The position numbers and the translations under genes are program-made. A DNA stretch of 64,000 bases from Microbacterium invictum. Its GTDB lineage: Bacteria; Actinomycetota; Actinomycetes; Actinomycetales; Microbacteriaceae. Below, in pieces: positions 8,761 to 16,876 of the stretch (positions within the stretch are counted from its first letter, which is position 1; each line of letters opens with the position of its first letter). Location: positions 2,728,001 to 2,792,000 of the forward strand of contig NZ_CP139779.1 of the NCBI RefSeq assembly GCF_034421375.1, given 5' to 3'. The notes under the pieces are model-generated. The model searched no databases, was not told where the DNA came from, and worked only from the letters and a program-made list of their open reading frames with translations.

Positions 8761-9570
8761 TCAGCCGCTCCGGCGCATCGCCCGCACCCCGACGACGAGC
8801 CCGACGGCGGCGAGCAGCAGGGCCGCGATCCAGCCCCACAGCACCACCGGCGCCGAAAGGTCGCCCGACAGCAGCGCCCGCTCGGCCTGCACGACCCAGT
8901 TCACCGGGTTGACGGTCGCGACCGCCCGCATCCACGCCGGACCGTCGTCGAGCGGCAAGAGCACGCCCGACAGGATCAGCAGCGGGAAGATCAGCGTCTG
9001 TTGCACTCCCCAGAAGAGCCACTCCCGGTCCTTCGTCTTCAGCGCGAGGCTGTACGACAGCGACCCCAGGCCGACGCCGAACACCGCCAGCAGCGCGAGA
9101 CCGACCACGAGCCCCGGGACGTTCACCGCGAAACCGAACGGCAGCGCGATCAGCACGATGATGATCGCCTGCACGACGATCGGCACCACTTCCTTCAGTG
9201 CGCGTCCGACGAGGAGCGACGCCCGCGAGATCGGGGCGACCAGGGTGCGCTCGTGCGAGCCGGTCATCATCTCGTACTGCAGGTTCGACCCCGTCGCCCC
9301 GGTGCCGAAGAGCACGATCATCACGAGCACGCCCGGCACGAACCAGCGCAGGGTCTCACCCACCGGCTCGCCCGACTGCCCGACGAGCAGCGGCGCGAAC
9401 AGCCCGAGGAACACCAGGGGCTGCACGAGGCTGAAGATGAGGGTGAACGGGTCGCGCAGCGTCGGCCGCAGTTCTCGGGTCAGCACATTCCAGGTGTCGC
9501 GGGCGGGGTTCGGTCGCACCGCGGTGTCGGGGCGATCGGATGCCGGGGACTGGCGTACGGGCGCGCTCAT
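8761..9570 (-). CDS. ABC-2 permease of a DrrAB-type exporter
   Basis: 269 residues. Six-helix ABC-2 domain: LTRELRPTLRDPFTLIFSLVQ leading to helix 1, then LKEVVPIVVQAIIIVLIALPF, LLILSGVLLPL and a final helix near 238-260. The NPVNWVVQAERALL segment near the end is typical of daunorubicin-resistance DrrB-type permeases. Coupled to the upstream ATPase through a 4-nt ATGA overlap. Likely exports a hydrophobic compound; controlled by the divergent WYL regulator by position. Confidence 0.88.
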   Translation of the reverse strand: MSAPVRQSPASDRPDTAVRPNPARDTWNVLTRELRPTLRDPFTLIFSLVQPLVFLGLFAPLLVGQSGEPVGETLRWFVPGVLVMIVLFGTGATGSNLQYEMMTGSHERTLVAPISRASLLVGRALKEVVPIVVQAIIIVLIALPFGFAVNVPGLVVGLALLAVFGVGLGSLSYSLALKTKDREWLFWGVQQTLIFPLLILSGVLLPLDDGPAWMRAVATVNPVNWVVQAERALLSGDLSAPVVLWGWIAALLLAAVGLVVGVRAMRRSG

Positions 9571-10619
9571 CGCACTGCTCCTTCGGTCTGAGTTCTCGCG
9601 GTCTCGGTCTCGGGGACGGCGGCGTCCCCGTCGGTCTCGTCGTCGATCGGGTGCTCGGCGTCGCGGAGCGTCCGCCCCGTGAGGCTGAGGAAGACATCGT
9701 CGAGGGTCGGCGGGACGCCGGTCGCGCGCACCACCTCGATGCCCGCGGCGTCGAGCGCGCGCACCGCGCGCGGAAGAAGCGCATCGCCGTCCGGCGCCGT
9801 CACCACCAGGTCGACGGCGCCGTCGCGCCGCACCTCGCGCGCGCTCAACGCCGACAGCAGCGGAAGCGCGCGGTCAGCGGCATCCGGTGTGCCGAAACCG
9901 AGCGTCAGCACATCTCCGGCCAGCTCGGCCTTCAGCCGCGCGGCGGTGTCGTCGGCGATGACGCGTCCTTTGTCCATGACCATGACGCGCTCGGCGTAGC
10001 GGTCTGCCTCTTCGAGGTAGTGGGTGGTGAGGAAGATCGTCGTGCCGAAGCGCTCGCGAAGGTCGAGGATGTGCTGCCAGAGATTCGCGCGACTCTGCGG
10101 GTCTAGGCCCGTCGACGGCTCGTCGAGGAAGATCAGCGGAGGCGCGTGCATCAGACCGAGTGCGATGTCGAGCCGACGCTTCTGCCCGCCGCTGAGCTGC
10201 TGGACGGTGCGGGTCGCGAATCCCGCGAGATCGAGCGACTCGATGAGCTCGTCAGCCCGCGCGGATGCCGCGGCGCGGCCCATCCCGTAGAAAGCACCCT
10301 GGCTCAGCAGTTCGTCGCGGGCGCGCTGCGAGAAGCTGCCGCTGGTGAGCTGGCCGACGTACCCGATGCGGGCGCGGACGCCTTCGGGGTCTCGGAGGAT
10401 GTCGCGCCCGACCACCTGCGCGGTGCCCGATGTCGGTGGGAGGAGTGTGGTGAGCATGCGCAGGCTCGTGGATTTTCCCGCGCCGTTGGGCCCGAGGAAC
10501 GCGACGAGTTCGCCGCGCTGCACCTCGAACGAGAGGTCGGTGACTGCCGCCACGGTCTTTTTCTTCACGGTGAAACGCTTGGTGAGCCCCTGCGCTTCGA
10601 TGATCGGTTCGTTCGCCAT
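9567..10619 (-). CDS. ABC exporter ATP-binding protein (DrrA family)
   Basis: 350 residues. Nucleotide-binding domain at about 8-235: Walker A FLGPNGAGKST, signature QLSGGQKRRLDIALG, Walker B LIFLDEPSTGLDP, switch LTTHYLEEADR. The DrrA-type C-terminal domain follows (about 240-325), with GVPPTLDDVFLSLTGR, the motif that couples DrrA to DrrB. Ends in an acidic tail. Start chosen at MANEPIIEAQGLTKRF because the domain begins there; an upstream extension would cover the divergent promoter. Forms an operon with the permease. Confidence 0.9.
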   Translation of the reverse strand: MANEPIIEAQGLTKRFTVKKKTVAAVTDLSFEVQRGELVAFLGPNGAGKSTSLRMLTTLLPPTSGTAQVVGRDILRDPEGVRARIGYVGQLTSGSFSQRARDELLSQGAFYGMGRAAASARADELIESLDLAGFATRTVQQLSGGQKRRLDIALGLMHAPPLIFLDEPSTGLDPQSRANLWQHILDLRERFGTTIFLTTHYLEEADRYAERVMVMDKGRVIADDTAARLKAELAGDVLTLGFGTPDAADRALPLLSALSAREVRRDGAVDLVVTAPDGDALLPRAVRALDAAGIEVVRATGVPPTLDDVFLSLTGRTLRDAEHPIDDETDGDAAVPETETARTQTEGAVR

Positions 10620-10641
10620 GCGTCGAAGGTAGAAGCCCACC

Positions 10642-10658
10642 CGGACAGATCCTGTCCG
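10642..10658. promoter_or_regulatory. Palindromic operator between exporter and WYL regulator
   Basis: CGGACAG-ATC-CTGTCCG, a perfect 7-bp dyad, lies midway in the 61-bp gap between the divergent exporter operon and the WYL regulator gene. A -10-like CAGAAT (10669-10674) ends 6 nt before the regulator ATG at 10681. A likely binding site for the WYL protein, controlling both directions; inferred from position. Confidence 0.6.
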
Positions 10659-10680
10659 CGATAGGAGGCAGAATCGACGC

Positions 10681-11715
10681 ATGTCCGACACCACGACACG
10701 CGCGCTCTCTCTGCTGAACCTTCTGCAGACGCATCGACACTGGCCCGGCACCGAGCTCGCCGCGCGGCTGGGCGTCACCGAGCGCACCGTGCGGCGCGAT
10801 GTCGAGCGGCTTCGCGACCTCGGCTACCGCATCGAGTCGACGCCCGGCATCGCCGGCGGGTACCGGCTCGAGGCGGGGAGCGCGGTGCCCCCGCTGCTCC
10901 TCACCGACGAAGAGGCGGTGGCGATGGCGATCGGGCTGCGCGTCGCGGCATCCCAGCGTCTGGTGAGCGGACCCGAGACCACACTCACCGCGCTCGCGAA
11001 GCTCGAGCAGGTGCTGCCCGCGCCCCTTCGCCGCCGCGTGAACGCCCTCGCCGACGCGGTGCAGCCGGCGGGCATCCAGACGGGGGCAGCCGTGTCGAGC
11101 GAGGTGCTCGGCGAGCTCGCCCTCGCGATCCGCGACCACGAACGGGTGCGGTTCGACTACACCTCGATGACCGGCGCCGAGACACGGCGTCGTGTCGAGC
11201 CGCACGCCCTCGCGCCCGCCGACCGGCACTGGTATCTGCTCTGCTGGGACCTCGAGCGCGACGACTGGCGCACCTTCCGCGTCGACCGGCTCGCGCGGGT
11301 CGAGCACACGCGGGTCCTGTTCGACCCGCGGCCGCTCACTCCCGCCGAGGTCGAAGACTTCATCCTCGTCGCCCGGTCGTGGACACGGCAGCCCGTCGAG
11401 GCGGACGCCGTCATCGAGCTGCCGATCGACGTCATGAAGGAGCATTTCGGCATTTGGGGGCAGGGCGCGACCGAAGAGGATGCCACGCGCACGCGCTGGC
11501 CCGTCGGCGGCGCCGACTTCCGCGAGACCATGTACGGCCTGTCGTGGATCCCCGCCGGCGTGGACTACACCACCGACCTCGCCGAGCCGTCGCGCTCCGA
11601 GCTGCGCGAGGTGCTCGAGCGGATGCTGCGTGCCGTCGACGCTTCCCCGCCGCCAGCGCGCACCCCGGTGGTGGAGCGAGCACCCCACCCCGCGCAACAC
11701 ACCGTCACACCCTGA
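10681..11715 (+). CDS. YafY-type WYL-domain transcriptional regulator
   Basis: 344 residues. N-terminal HTH (residues 3-62): LNLLQTHRHWPGTELAARLG then VTERTVRRDVERLRDLGY and the wing GGYRLEAGSAVPPLL. WYL domain near 140-215 with RRVEPHALAPADRHWYLLCW (W-Y-L core HWYLL) and RDDWRTFRVDRL, where the arginines bind a ligand in known members; a WCX C-terminal extension follows. Divergent from a DrrAB-type exporter across a palindrome, so it probably senses the exported compound. Leaderless-type start. A close analogue with a VOC target is at 31401. Confidence 0.88.
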   Translation: MSDTTTRALSLLNLLQTHRHWPGTELAARLGVTERTVRRDVERLRDLGYRIESTPGIAGGYRLEAGSAVPPLLLTDEEAVAMAIGLRVAASQRLVSGPETTLTALAKLEQVLPAPLRRRVNALADAVQPAGIQTGAAVSSEVLGELALAIRDHERVRFDYTSMTGAETRRRVEPHALAPADRHWYLLCWDLERDDWRTFRVDRLARVEHTRVLFDPRPLTPAEVEDFILVARSWTRQPVEADAVIELPIDVMKEHFGIWGQGATEEDATRTRWPVGGADFRETMYGLSWIPAGVDYTTDLAEPSRSELREVLERMLRAVDASPPPARTPVVERAPHPAQHTVTP

Positions 11716-11771
11716 CACTCTCCTTCACATTTCTGGCGGATGTCGCCGGGCTCACGTAGCGTCGAGGTCAT

Positions 11772-11847
11772 CGCGGCGATCCGGGCGGTCCCGGGCTCCG
11801 ACTCATAATCGGACGCGTTGCGGGTTCGACTCCCGCCGTCGCGTCCA
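11772..11847 (+). tRNA. tRNA-like sequence, anticodon CAT, atypical core
   Basis: 76 nt folding as a cloverleaf with encoded CCA. Acceptor CGCGGCG / CGTCGCG (one G-U), D-stem CCGG/CCGG, anticodon stem TCCGA/TCGGA around CTCATAA (CAT at 11804-11806), six-base variable loop, T-arm GCGGG-TTCGACT-CCCGC. The 3' half looks like a normal tRNA(Met) or tRNA(Ile2). The 5' half is odd: position 8 is A rather than U, A14 is absent, the D-loop has only six bases, and the discriminator is U rather than A. Either a decayed tRNA or a specialised tRNA-like RNA. No integrase is nearby. Confidence 0.4.
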
Positions 11848-11874
11848 CTTCCGCCCCGGGGCTCCTGCCGCCGG

Positions 11875-12672
11875 TCAGCTCACCCGGGTCGTTTCCGCGA
11901 CACCGGTCCGTTCGTCAGCGCCACGGATGACGAATGCGACGCCGATCAACGCCACCACGATCGCGAGGATCTCGACGACGCCGCCCAGTGCTGTGAGTGG
12001 CCCTGGGGTGCCACGAGCGACGCTGAAAGTGGAGAAGTCCCACAGTCCGTGAAGGATCATGGCCCAGATGAGACTCCCCGTCACGCGGCGCAGGATGTAG
12101 AAGATCGTTCCGGCGCCGAAGGCGAGCGCCACCTGCTGCAGCGTGGGTCCGATCGCCTGACCAGTGAGCGCATTCGCGAGGTGCATGAGACCGAAAAGCG
12201 CGGATGTCAGGAACCACACCCACACCTCGGGGAGCCGACTTCGCAGCCCCACCAGCAGGAGACCGCGCGTGGTGAGCTCCTCGGTGAAGCCGACGAGCAG
12301 CAGCACGATCGAGGCAGCGAAGAAGGCGGCGTCGTAGGCTCCCCAGTCCGTGAATGACAGGTTGAGCACAAGGGCGACCACCATGATGATCGGGGCGATG
12401 ATCGGCCAGGTGTGGGCGGACCGATGCCGGTCGAACAGCGCCGGCCGCCACCATCCGAGCAGGGTCGTGGTGACCGCGAGGAGGACGGCTCCGACGATGA
12501 GGGAGAGACCGGCGCCGAGGAAGAGGTTGATGCCGCTTTCGCCGAACTCCGTGTACGGAATACCGGAGAGCTGCTGGACCGTGAAGACGACCGCGACGTA
12601 GGCGAAGTAGACGACGAGGCCGATCCACACCCGAGGACGGACACGGTAGCGCTGCGTGGCGTGGTCGGACAT
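11875..12672 (-). CDS. CPBP family intramembrane metalloprotease (Abi/CAAX protease)
   Basis: 265 residues, about eight membrane helices. All three catalytic motifs are present: EELTTRG (EExxxR type) in the middle, FGLMHLANA, and HGLWDF near the C-terminus, giving the Glu and His ligands of the zinc. Such proteases cut membrane or peptide substrates and in some bacteria give self-immunity to bacteriocins. Third gene of a leftward operon (12681-13564 upstream, 8-nt gap). Substrate unknown. Confidence 0.88.
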   Translation of the reverse strand: MSDHATQRYRVRPRVWIGLVVYFAYVAVVFTVQQLSGIPYTEFGESGINLFLGAGLSLIVGAVLLAVTTTLLGWWRPALFDRHRSAHTWPIIAPIIMVVALVLNLSFTDWGAYDAAFFAASIVLLLVGFTEELTTRGLLLVGLRSRLPEVWVWFLTSALFGLMHLANALTGQAIGPTLQQVALAFGAGTIFYILRRVTGSLIWAMILHGLWDFSTFSVARGTPGPLTALGGVVEILAIVVALIGVAFVIRGADERTGVAETTRVS

Positions 12673-12680
12673 CGGGCCCC

Positions 12681-13052
12681 TCACTTTCGGAAGAACTCGT
12701 TCGCGCGGCTCGTGTAGAGAAGCGCGAGACCGATGATGGCAACGATCCCGGAGAGGATCGGCGCGACGAGGTTGGCGGGGTTGGCCGCAATGGCCACGAT
12801 CGCTGTCAGCAGAGAGAGCACGAAGGAGATCGTGACGAGGATGCGGGCGACGTTGCTCCCGCTGAAGAGGAAGAACGCCACGAGGAACGAGATCACCCCG
12901 ACGACGATCGCGACCCACGCCGGCTCGGCACCGACACCGTCCGGGCTGAGCACACGCGTGAGCACGAGGACGCCCGAGATGATCTGCAGCGCCGCGCCGA
13001 TCCAGGCGAGAACGGCGATGAGGACGACGCCGGCGGGGCGCTGACCGGCCAT
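12681..13052 (-). CDS. Small membrane protein, four predicted helices
   Basis: 123 residues with hydrophobic segments near 8-30, 45-65, 68-90 and 92-113 and a charged end (SRANEFFRK). The first helix carries LAWIGAALQIISGVLVL, a pattern common in DUF7144-like small actinobacterial membrane proteins, but no firm family is claimed. Start overlaps the upstream stop by one base (TGATG), so it is coupled to the 170-residue protein before it. Confidence 0.7.
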   Translation of the reverse strand: MAGQRPAGVVLIAVLAWIGAALQIISGVLVLTRVLSPDGVGAEPAWVAIVVGVISFLVAFFLFSGSNVARILVTISFVLSLLTAIVAIAANPANLVAPILSGIVAIIGLALLYTSRANEFFRK

Positions 13053-13564
13053 CAGGCCTTTCCTCCGTCGGCGTCATCAGCGGAAGACTCTTCGGCTTGG
13101 ACGGCCTCGAGCAGGTCCTTCAGTCCGAGGCCGCCGACGTTCTGCGCCTCCACCTCGAGCGTCGTCCCCGTCGTCGTGTCGGTCAGCCCGATCACCACGA
13201 CCGTGCCGCGTCGGCGCCTGGTGACCTGGAGGTCCTTCCGTTCGATGTGCGCGACCGGGTGCAGGTGCTTCCACCCCCCGACGAGGCCGGTGCTCTCCCT
13301 TCCGAGCACGTAGAGACGCCCGGCGGAGAGCGCGAGCACGAGCGACGGATAGCTGCCTTTCGACGCAGCGCTCACACGTTCGCCGATCATTCCGCCCGCA
13401 ACGCCCCACGCCGTCGGGTTGCTGCCGCCGGCTGCGACGCCCGCCGCCGCGCCGAGCACTCCGGCAAAGGTCGACCCTCGTGGCATGACCACCGCGACAT
13501 CGAGGATCTCGTCGTCGGGAATGACAGCCTGCGCGCCTTCTCGGGCGTGTTCTTCTCTCGACAT
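13052..13564 (-). CDS. Protein of unknown function with PH-like C-terminal part
   Basis: 170 residues. Acidic N-terminus, then a glycine/alanine-rich stretch (FAGVLGAAAGVAAGG) that could pack into a membrane, then beta-rich sequence SLVLALSAGRLYVLGRES, VAHIERKDLQVTRRRRG, VVVIGLTDT reminiscent of small PH-like (bPH) domains. Ends in acidic, low-complexity sequence. First gene of the leftward operon with the small membrane protein and CPBP protease. No function assigned. Confidence 0.65.
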   Translation of the reverse strand: MSREEHAREGAQAVIPDDEILDVAVVMPRGSTFAGVLGAAAGVAAGGSNPTAWGVAGGMIGERVSAASKGSYPSLVLALSAGRLYVLGRESTGLVGGWKHLHPVAHIERKDLQVTRRRRGTVVVIGLTDTTTGTTLEVEAQNVGGLGLKDLLEAVQAEESSADDADGGKA

Positions 13565-13728
13565 ATCGGTGATCTCCCACAGTTCGGCCGCCGACGCGCC
13601 TCGTCAGGCATCTGACCTCGGCACGACGCTAGCTCACAGCAGGACAAAACTGAACTACTTGGCGGCGCGCACTTCGGGCGAAGCCGCAGGACGGCCCCTG
13701 CTTGAATGGAGGCTTCGGCAGGTGGGGC

Positions 13729-14592
13729 ATGGATGGAACAGCGCAGGCTCGAGCTCTGGGGCTCCTGGGTCGATTCAACGACGACCTGACCCAGGTCTTC
13801 GACTCCACGTTCGGCACCCAGTGGGCGGAAATCGAGGAGATGACCGCGATCAGCGCGATCGCGGCGGATTCGCGCGTAACGACCCGCCGGCTGGCAGAGA
13901 TCACGCGGCTCAATCGTCGCGCGGTCTCGCGGATGGTGGCCCGTCTGCGCGAGCATAACCTCGTCCTCACCCGCCCGTCGGACCGCGACGGACGCGCTGT
14001 CGAGGTCGTGTTCACTCCCAGCGGCCAGCGACGGGTAGAGGCGCTGCGTACTTCGATCCTCGGCTTCTACCTCGCGAACGCCGCCATCGCCCGTGAGATT
14101 CGCGACGGCCTCGGATCAGCATCGGCGCCGCTGCGACCCCCAGCGCCGACGGATCCGCTGGACCTCCTTCGCCGTGTGTGCGAGGCCGGGGTCGCGCTGG
14201 TGCGATCCATGCCGGATGCCGCGAGTCAGGGACAGCTGGCCGCACGCCAGCGTGCGGCGCTCGTGCAGATCGCGTCGTCGACGGACACACGCCCGCACGA
14301 CCTCGCCGCGGCACTGCAGGTATCTCGCGCCGCGGCCACATACATCGTCGACCAACTGTGCGCGAAGGGGTACGCGCTCCGCCGCCGTGACCTCGTCCCC
14401 GCGGACCGGCGAGCGGTCGTCGTGCAGGCGACCCCCCGTGGCTTGACTGCCGTGCAGGCCGTCATCAGCGGAATCGAACGGCAGGCTGACTCGCTCGCGC
14501 ATCTGTTCGCCGAGCTGGCCGATTTCGCCGAGCTGGCCGCGGGTGGTGATCAGCTCGCCATCGACACCGCGGCCGGGGCGACCGGTCGTTGA
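13729..14592 (+). CDS. MarR-type regulator with two winged-helix domains in tandem
   Basis: 287 residues. Two complete MarR-like units: first VTTRRLAEITRLNRRAVSRM with the wing RPSDRDGRAVEVVFTPSGQ (residues about 40-110), second RPHDLAAALQVSRAAATYIV with DLVPADRRAVVVQATPRG (about 180-250). A usual MarR protein has one unit and dimerises, so this may act as an internal pseudo-dimer. A TTG start at 13702 adding nine residues is possible. Transcribed away from the 13564 operon across 164 bp, which holds no other gene. Ligand unknown. Confidence 0.8.
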   Translation: MDGTAQARALGLLGRFNDDLTQVFDSTFGTQWAEIEEMTAISAIAADSRVTTRRLAEITRLNRRAVSRMVARLREHNLVLTRPSDRDGRAVEVVFTPSGQRRVEALRTSILGFYLANAAIAREIRDGLGSASAPLRPPAPTDPLDLLRRVCEAGVALVRSMPDAASQGQLAARQRAALVQIASSTDTRPHDLAAALQVSRAAATYIVDQLCAKGYALRRRDLVPADRRAVVVQATPRGLTAVQAVISGIERQADSLAHLFAELADFAELAAGGDQLAIDTAAGATGR

Positions 14593-14697
14593 GCGAGCTG
14601 CCGCAATCCGGAAGCGAGGCAGTCCACCGGCGAGCTGTGGTCTGGACGTCCTCGCCGCGTCGTCTCGTCTGTCCGGACGGGCGCTTATCCTTCGACC

Positions 14698-15270
14698 ATG
14701 GTCGCCATCTCCGCCAAGCCCGAGCTGCGCGTCGACACCATCGAGGAATGGGAGCGCTGGCTCGCATCCGATCCCGGCCCTGACGGCGTGAGGTTGCGCG
14801 TACGCAAGACGGCGTCACGCCAACCAGGCATCACATACGCCGAAGCACTCGACGTCGCGCTGTGCTTCGGCTGGATCGACGGGCAGAAGCAGTCTCTGGA
14901 TGCCGACTACTTCCTGCAGGTCTTCACGCCGCGCCGGCCTCGAGGGGTGTGGTCGAAGGTCAACATCGCGCACGCTGAGCGTCTCATCGCCGAAGGACGG
15001 ATGCGCCCCTCCGGACAGCGCGAGATCGACCGCGCGAAGGCCGACGGTCGCTGGGACGCCGCCTACCGCCAGAGCGACGGCGACATCCCAGCCGAGCTCC
15101 AGGCGGCGCTCGACGCCGACCCGAAGATCGCCGCCGCCTTCGCCGCCCAGTCGGCGCAGAACCGGTTCGCGATGACATTCCGCATCACCAACCTCAAGCG
15201 GCCCGAGTCCCGCGCTGCGCGCGTGGCCCAGTACGTCGCGATGCTCGAACGCGGCGAGACGATCCACTGA
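14698..15270 (+). CDS. YdeI/OmpD-associated family protein
   Basis: 190 residues. The conserved YdeI pattern is clear: WLASDPGPDGVRLRVRKT, ITYAEALDVALCFGWIDGQK, FTPRRPRGVWSKVNIAHAERL and the C-terminal QNRFAMTFRITNLKRPESR. YdeI is linked to bacteriocin or cationic-peptide resistance in Salmonella; in actinobacteria its role is untested. A TATCCT -10 box ends 6 nt before the ATG (leaderless). Confidence 0.88.
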   Translation: MVAISAKPELRVDTIEEWERWLASDPGPDGVRLRVRKTASRQPGITYAEALDVALCFGWIDGQKQSLDADYFLQVFTPRRPRGVWSKVNIAHAERLIAEGRMRPSGQREIDRAKADGRWDAAYRQSDGDIPAELQAALDADPKIAAAFAAQSAQNRFAMTFRITNLKRPESRAARVAQYVAMLERGETIH

Positions 15271-15477
15271 CTCGCGCGGAGACCCACCGGTCGGAGATGG
15301 TCTCACCCCTCGCCAGGGGCGTCGGGCGACGTCGGCTGAAACGGTTCGGAATGTCGTGCAGCACACCCCGATACCCGTGACCTACGGAGAAGCCCGTGGC
15401 CGTGGCCCGCCTCGTCCTGCGATGCTGGGTCGATCGATCGCATCCAGCGTCGATGTCGACTCGAAGGGATGGCCCAG

Positions 15478-16056
15478 ATGGCCGACGTTCTGCTCTTCCA
15501 CCACGTCCAGGGTCTGACGCCGGGCATGGCCGCTTTCGCCGAGACGTTGCGCTCCGCCGGCCACACCGTCCACCTGCCCGACCTGTTCGACGGACACACC
15601 TTCGACTCGATCGACGACGGCATGGCGCACGTGCGCGAGATCGGCGGCTTCGCGGCAGTGCTTGCTCGCGCAGAGTCTTCCACCGACGGTCTCCCCCACG
15701 AACTGGTCTACGCGGGCTTCTCGCTCGGCGTCGTTCCGGCACAGAAGCTCGCCCAGACTCGGCCGGGTGGTCGAGGCGCTCTGTTCTACAGCGCCTGCCT
15801 GCCCGAGGAGGAGTTCGGCACCTGGCCGTCGGGGCTCCGCGCTCAGGTGCACGGCATGGCGGACGACCCGTTCTTCACCGAGGAGGACGGCGACCTCGCC
15901 GCCGCGCGAGCACTCGCCGCCTCGCATCCCTCGGTCGAGATCTTCCTCTACCCGGGCGATCAGCACCTCTTCGCCGACGACTCGCTCCCGGACTACGACC
16001 AGAAGGCGAGCGCGCTCCTCGTCAGCCGGACCCTCGCCTTCCTCGCATCCCTCTGA
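15478..16056 (+). CDS. Dienelactone hydrolase family protein
   Basis: 192 residues. Alpha/beta hydrolase with the DLH-type outline: LLFHHVQGLTPGMAAFAETL, VHLPDLFDGHTF, a nucleophile-elbow position GFSLGVVPAQ (Ser where DLH itself has Cys), Asp in GMADDPFF and His in GDQHLFAD. Start at 15478 is preferred over the ATG at 15469 because GAAGGG then sits at a workable distance; the longer form adds three residues. The 207 bp before it show no gene. Confidence 0.8.
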   Translation: MADVLLFHHVQGLTPGMAAFAETLRSAGHTVHLPDLFDGHTFDSIDDGMAHVREIGGFAAVLARAESSTDGLPHELVYAGFSLGVVPAQKLAQTRPGGRGALFYSACLPEEEFGTWPSGLRAQVHGMADDPFFTEEDGDLAAARALAASHPSVEIFLYPGDQHLFADDSLPDYDQKASALLVSRTLAFLASL

Positions 16057-16071
16057 CGACGCCGGCGCTCC

Positions 16072-16851
16072 TCAGAGCTCTACCGCCACCCCGTCGGGCA
16101 GCCATCGCACCCGTTCACGCACGCCGGGCGGGGCGGTGTCGAGCGCCCGGCGTAGGCCATCCTCCCCGTCGCGGAAGTGCGACCACCCGTCGTAGTGCGC
16201 CGGCACCGCGACCATCGGCTGCAGCGCCTCGATGAAGCGCACGACATCGCGCCCCGTCATCGTGTAGCGGAGCGGCCCCGTGGCCGGAAACCCCACGCCG
16301 CCCGCGTTGACGATCGCGACGTCCACCGCGATGCCGCGTGCGACGCGCAGAAGCTTGCGGGTGAGCACCGTGTCGCCGGTGATCCACAGATCCGGATGCG
16401 GGCGGTGCCGGCGGCGCAGGGTGAAGCCGATCACGTCACCGACGATCGCCCGGCTGAGAGGCGGCCCGTGCCGGCCGGGCGTCGCCAGAACGCGGATCGG
16501 CTCCTTCCCCTCCCCCTCCAGCAGGATCGATTCGTCGACCATCAGGCCCCGGACCGACGCCATCCCCAGCCGTCGTGCTCCGCTCTTCGTCGTCACGACG
16601 TACGTGGCGCCCGGGAGGAGCGCACGTCCCGCGTCATCCAGATTGTCGGCGTGATGATCATGGCTGAGGAGGATCGCATCGATCGGCCCGACATCCGGCG
16701 CCGGTACGAAGGGCCCTTTCGTCTTCGTGCTCGAGGTCCCGAGCGCGAACGCGTAACGACGACCGGGTGGATCGAACGTCGGGTCGATGAGGATCCGCCA
16801 CCCGGCGAGCTCGACGAGGATGGTCGGCCCGCCGATCCGCGTGAGGCGCAT
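16072..16851 (-). CDS. MBL-fold metallo-hydrolase (UlaG/lactonase-like)
   Basis: 259 residues. Metallo-beta-lactamase fold: N-terminal IGGPTILVELAGWRILIDPTF, zinc motif LLSHDHHADNLDDAG (HxHxxD with HxxDN), later TPGRHGPP, ITGDTVLT and the C-terminal VPAHYDGWSHF. These match the UlaG-like lactonase/phosphodiesterase subgroup. Start at 16851 is where the fold begins; upstream sequence overlaps the next gene's tail region. 25 bp separate it from the alpha/beta hydrolase stop, so they may form one leftward unit. Confidence 0.86.
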   Translation of the reverse strand: MRLTRIGGPTILVELAGWRILIDPTFDPPGRRYAFALGTSSTKTKGPFVPAPDVGPIDAILLSHDHHADNLDDAGRALLPGATYVVTTKSGARRLGMASVRGLMVDESILLEGEGKEPIRVLATPGRHGPPLSRAIVGDVIGFTLRRRHRPHPDLWITGDTVLTRKLLRVARGIAVDVAIVNAGGVGFPATGPLRYTMTGRDVVRFIEALQPMVAVPAHYDGWSHFRDGEDGLRRALDTAPPGVRERVRWLPDGVAVEL

Positions 16852-16876
16852 CGCGATTCCTCCCTGCCCGATGGGC

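Noticed and set aside
11700..11900. Integration site or genomic island edge at the tRNA-like sequence
   Set aside because: No integrase, no direct repeat of the tRNA 3' end found nearby, and no change in composition on either side.
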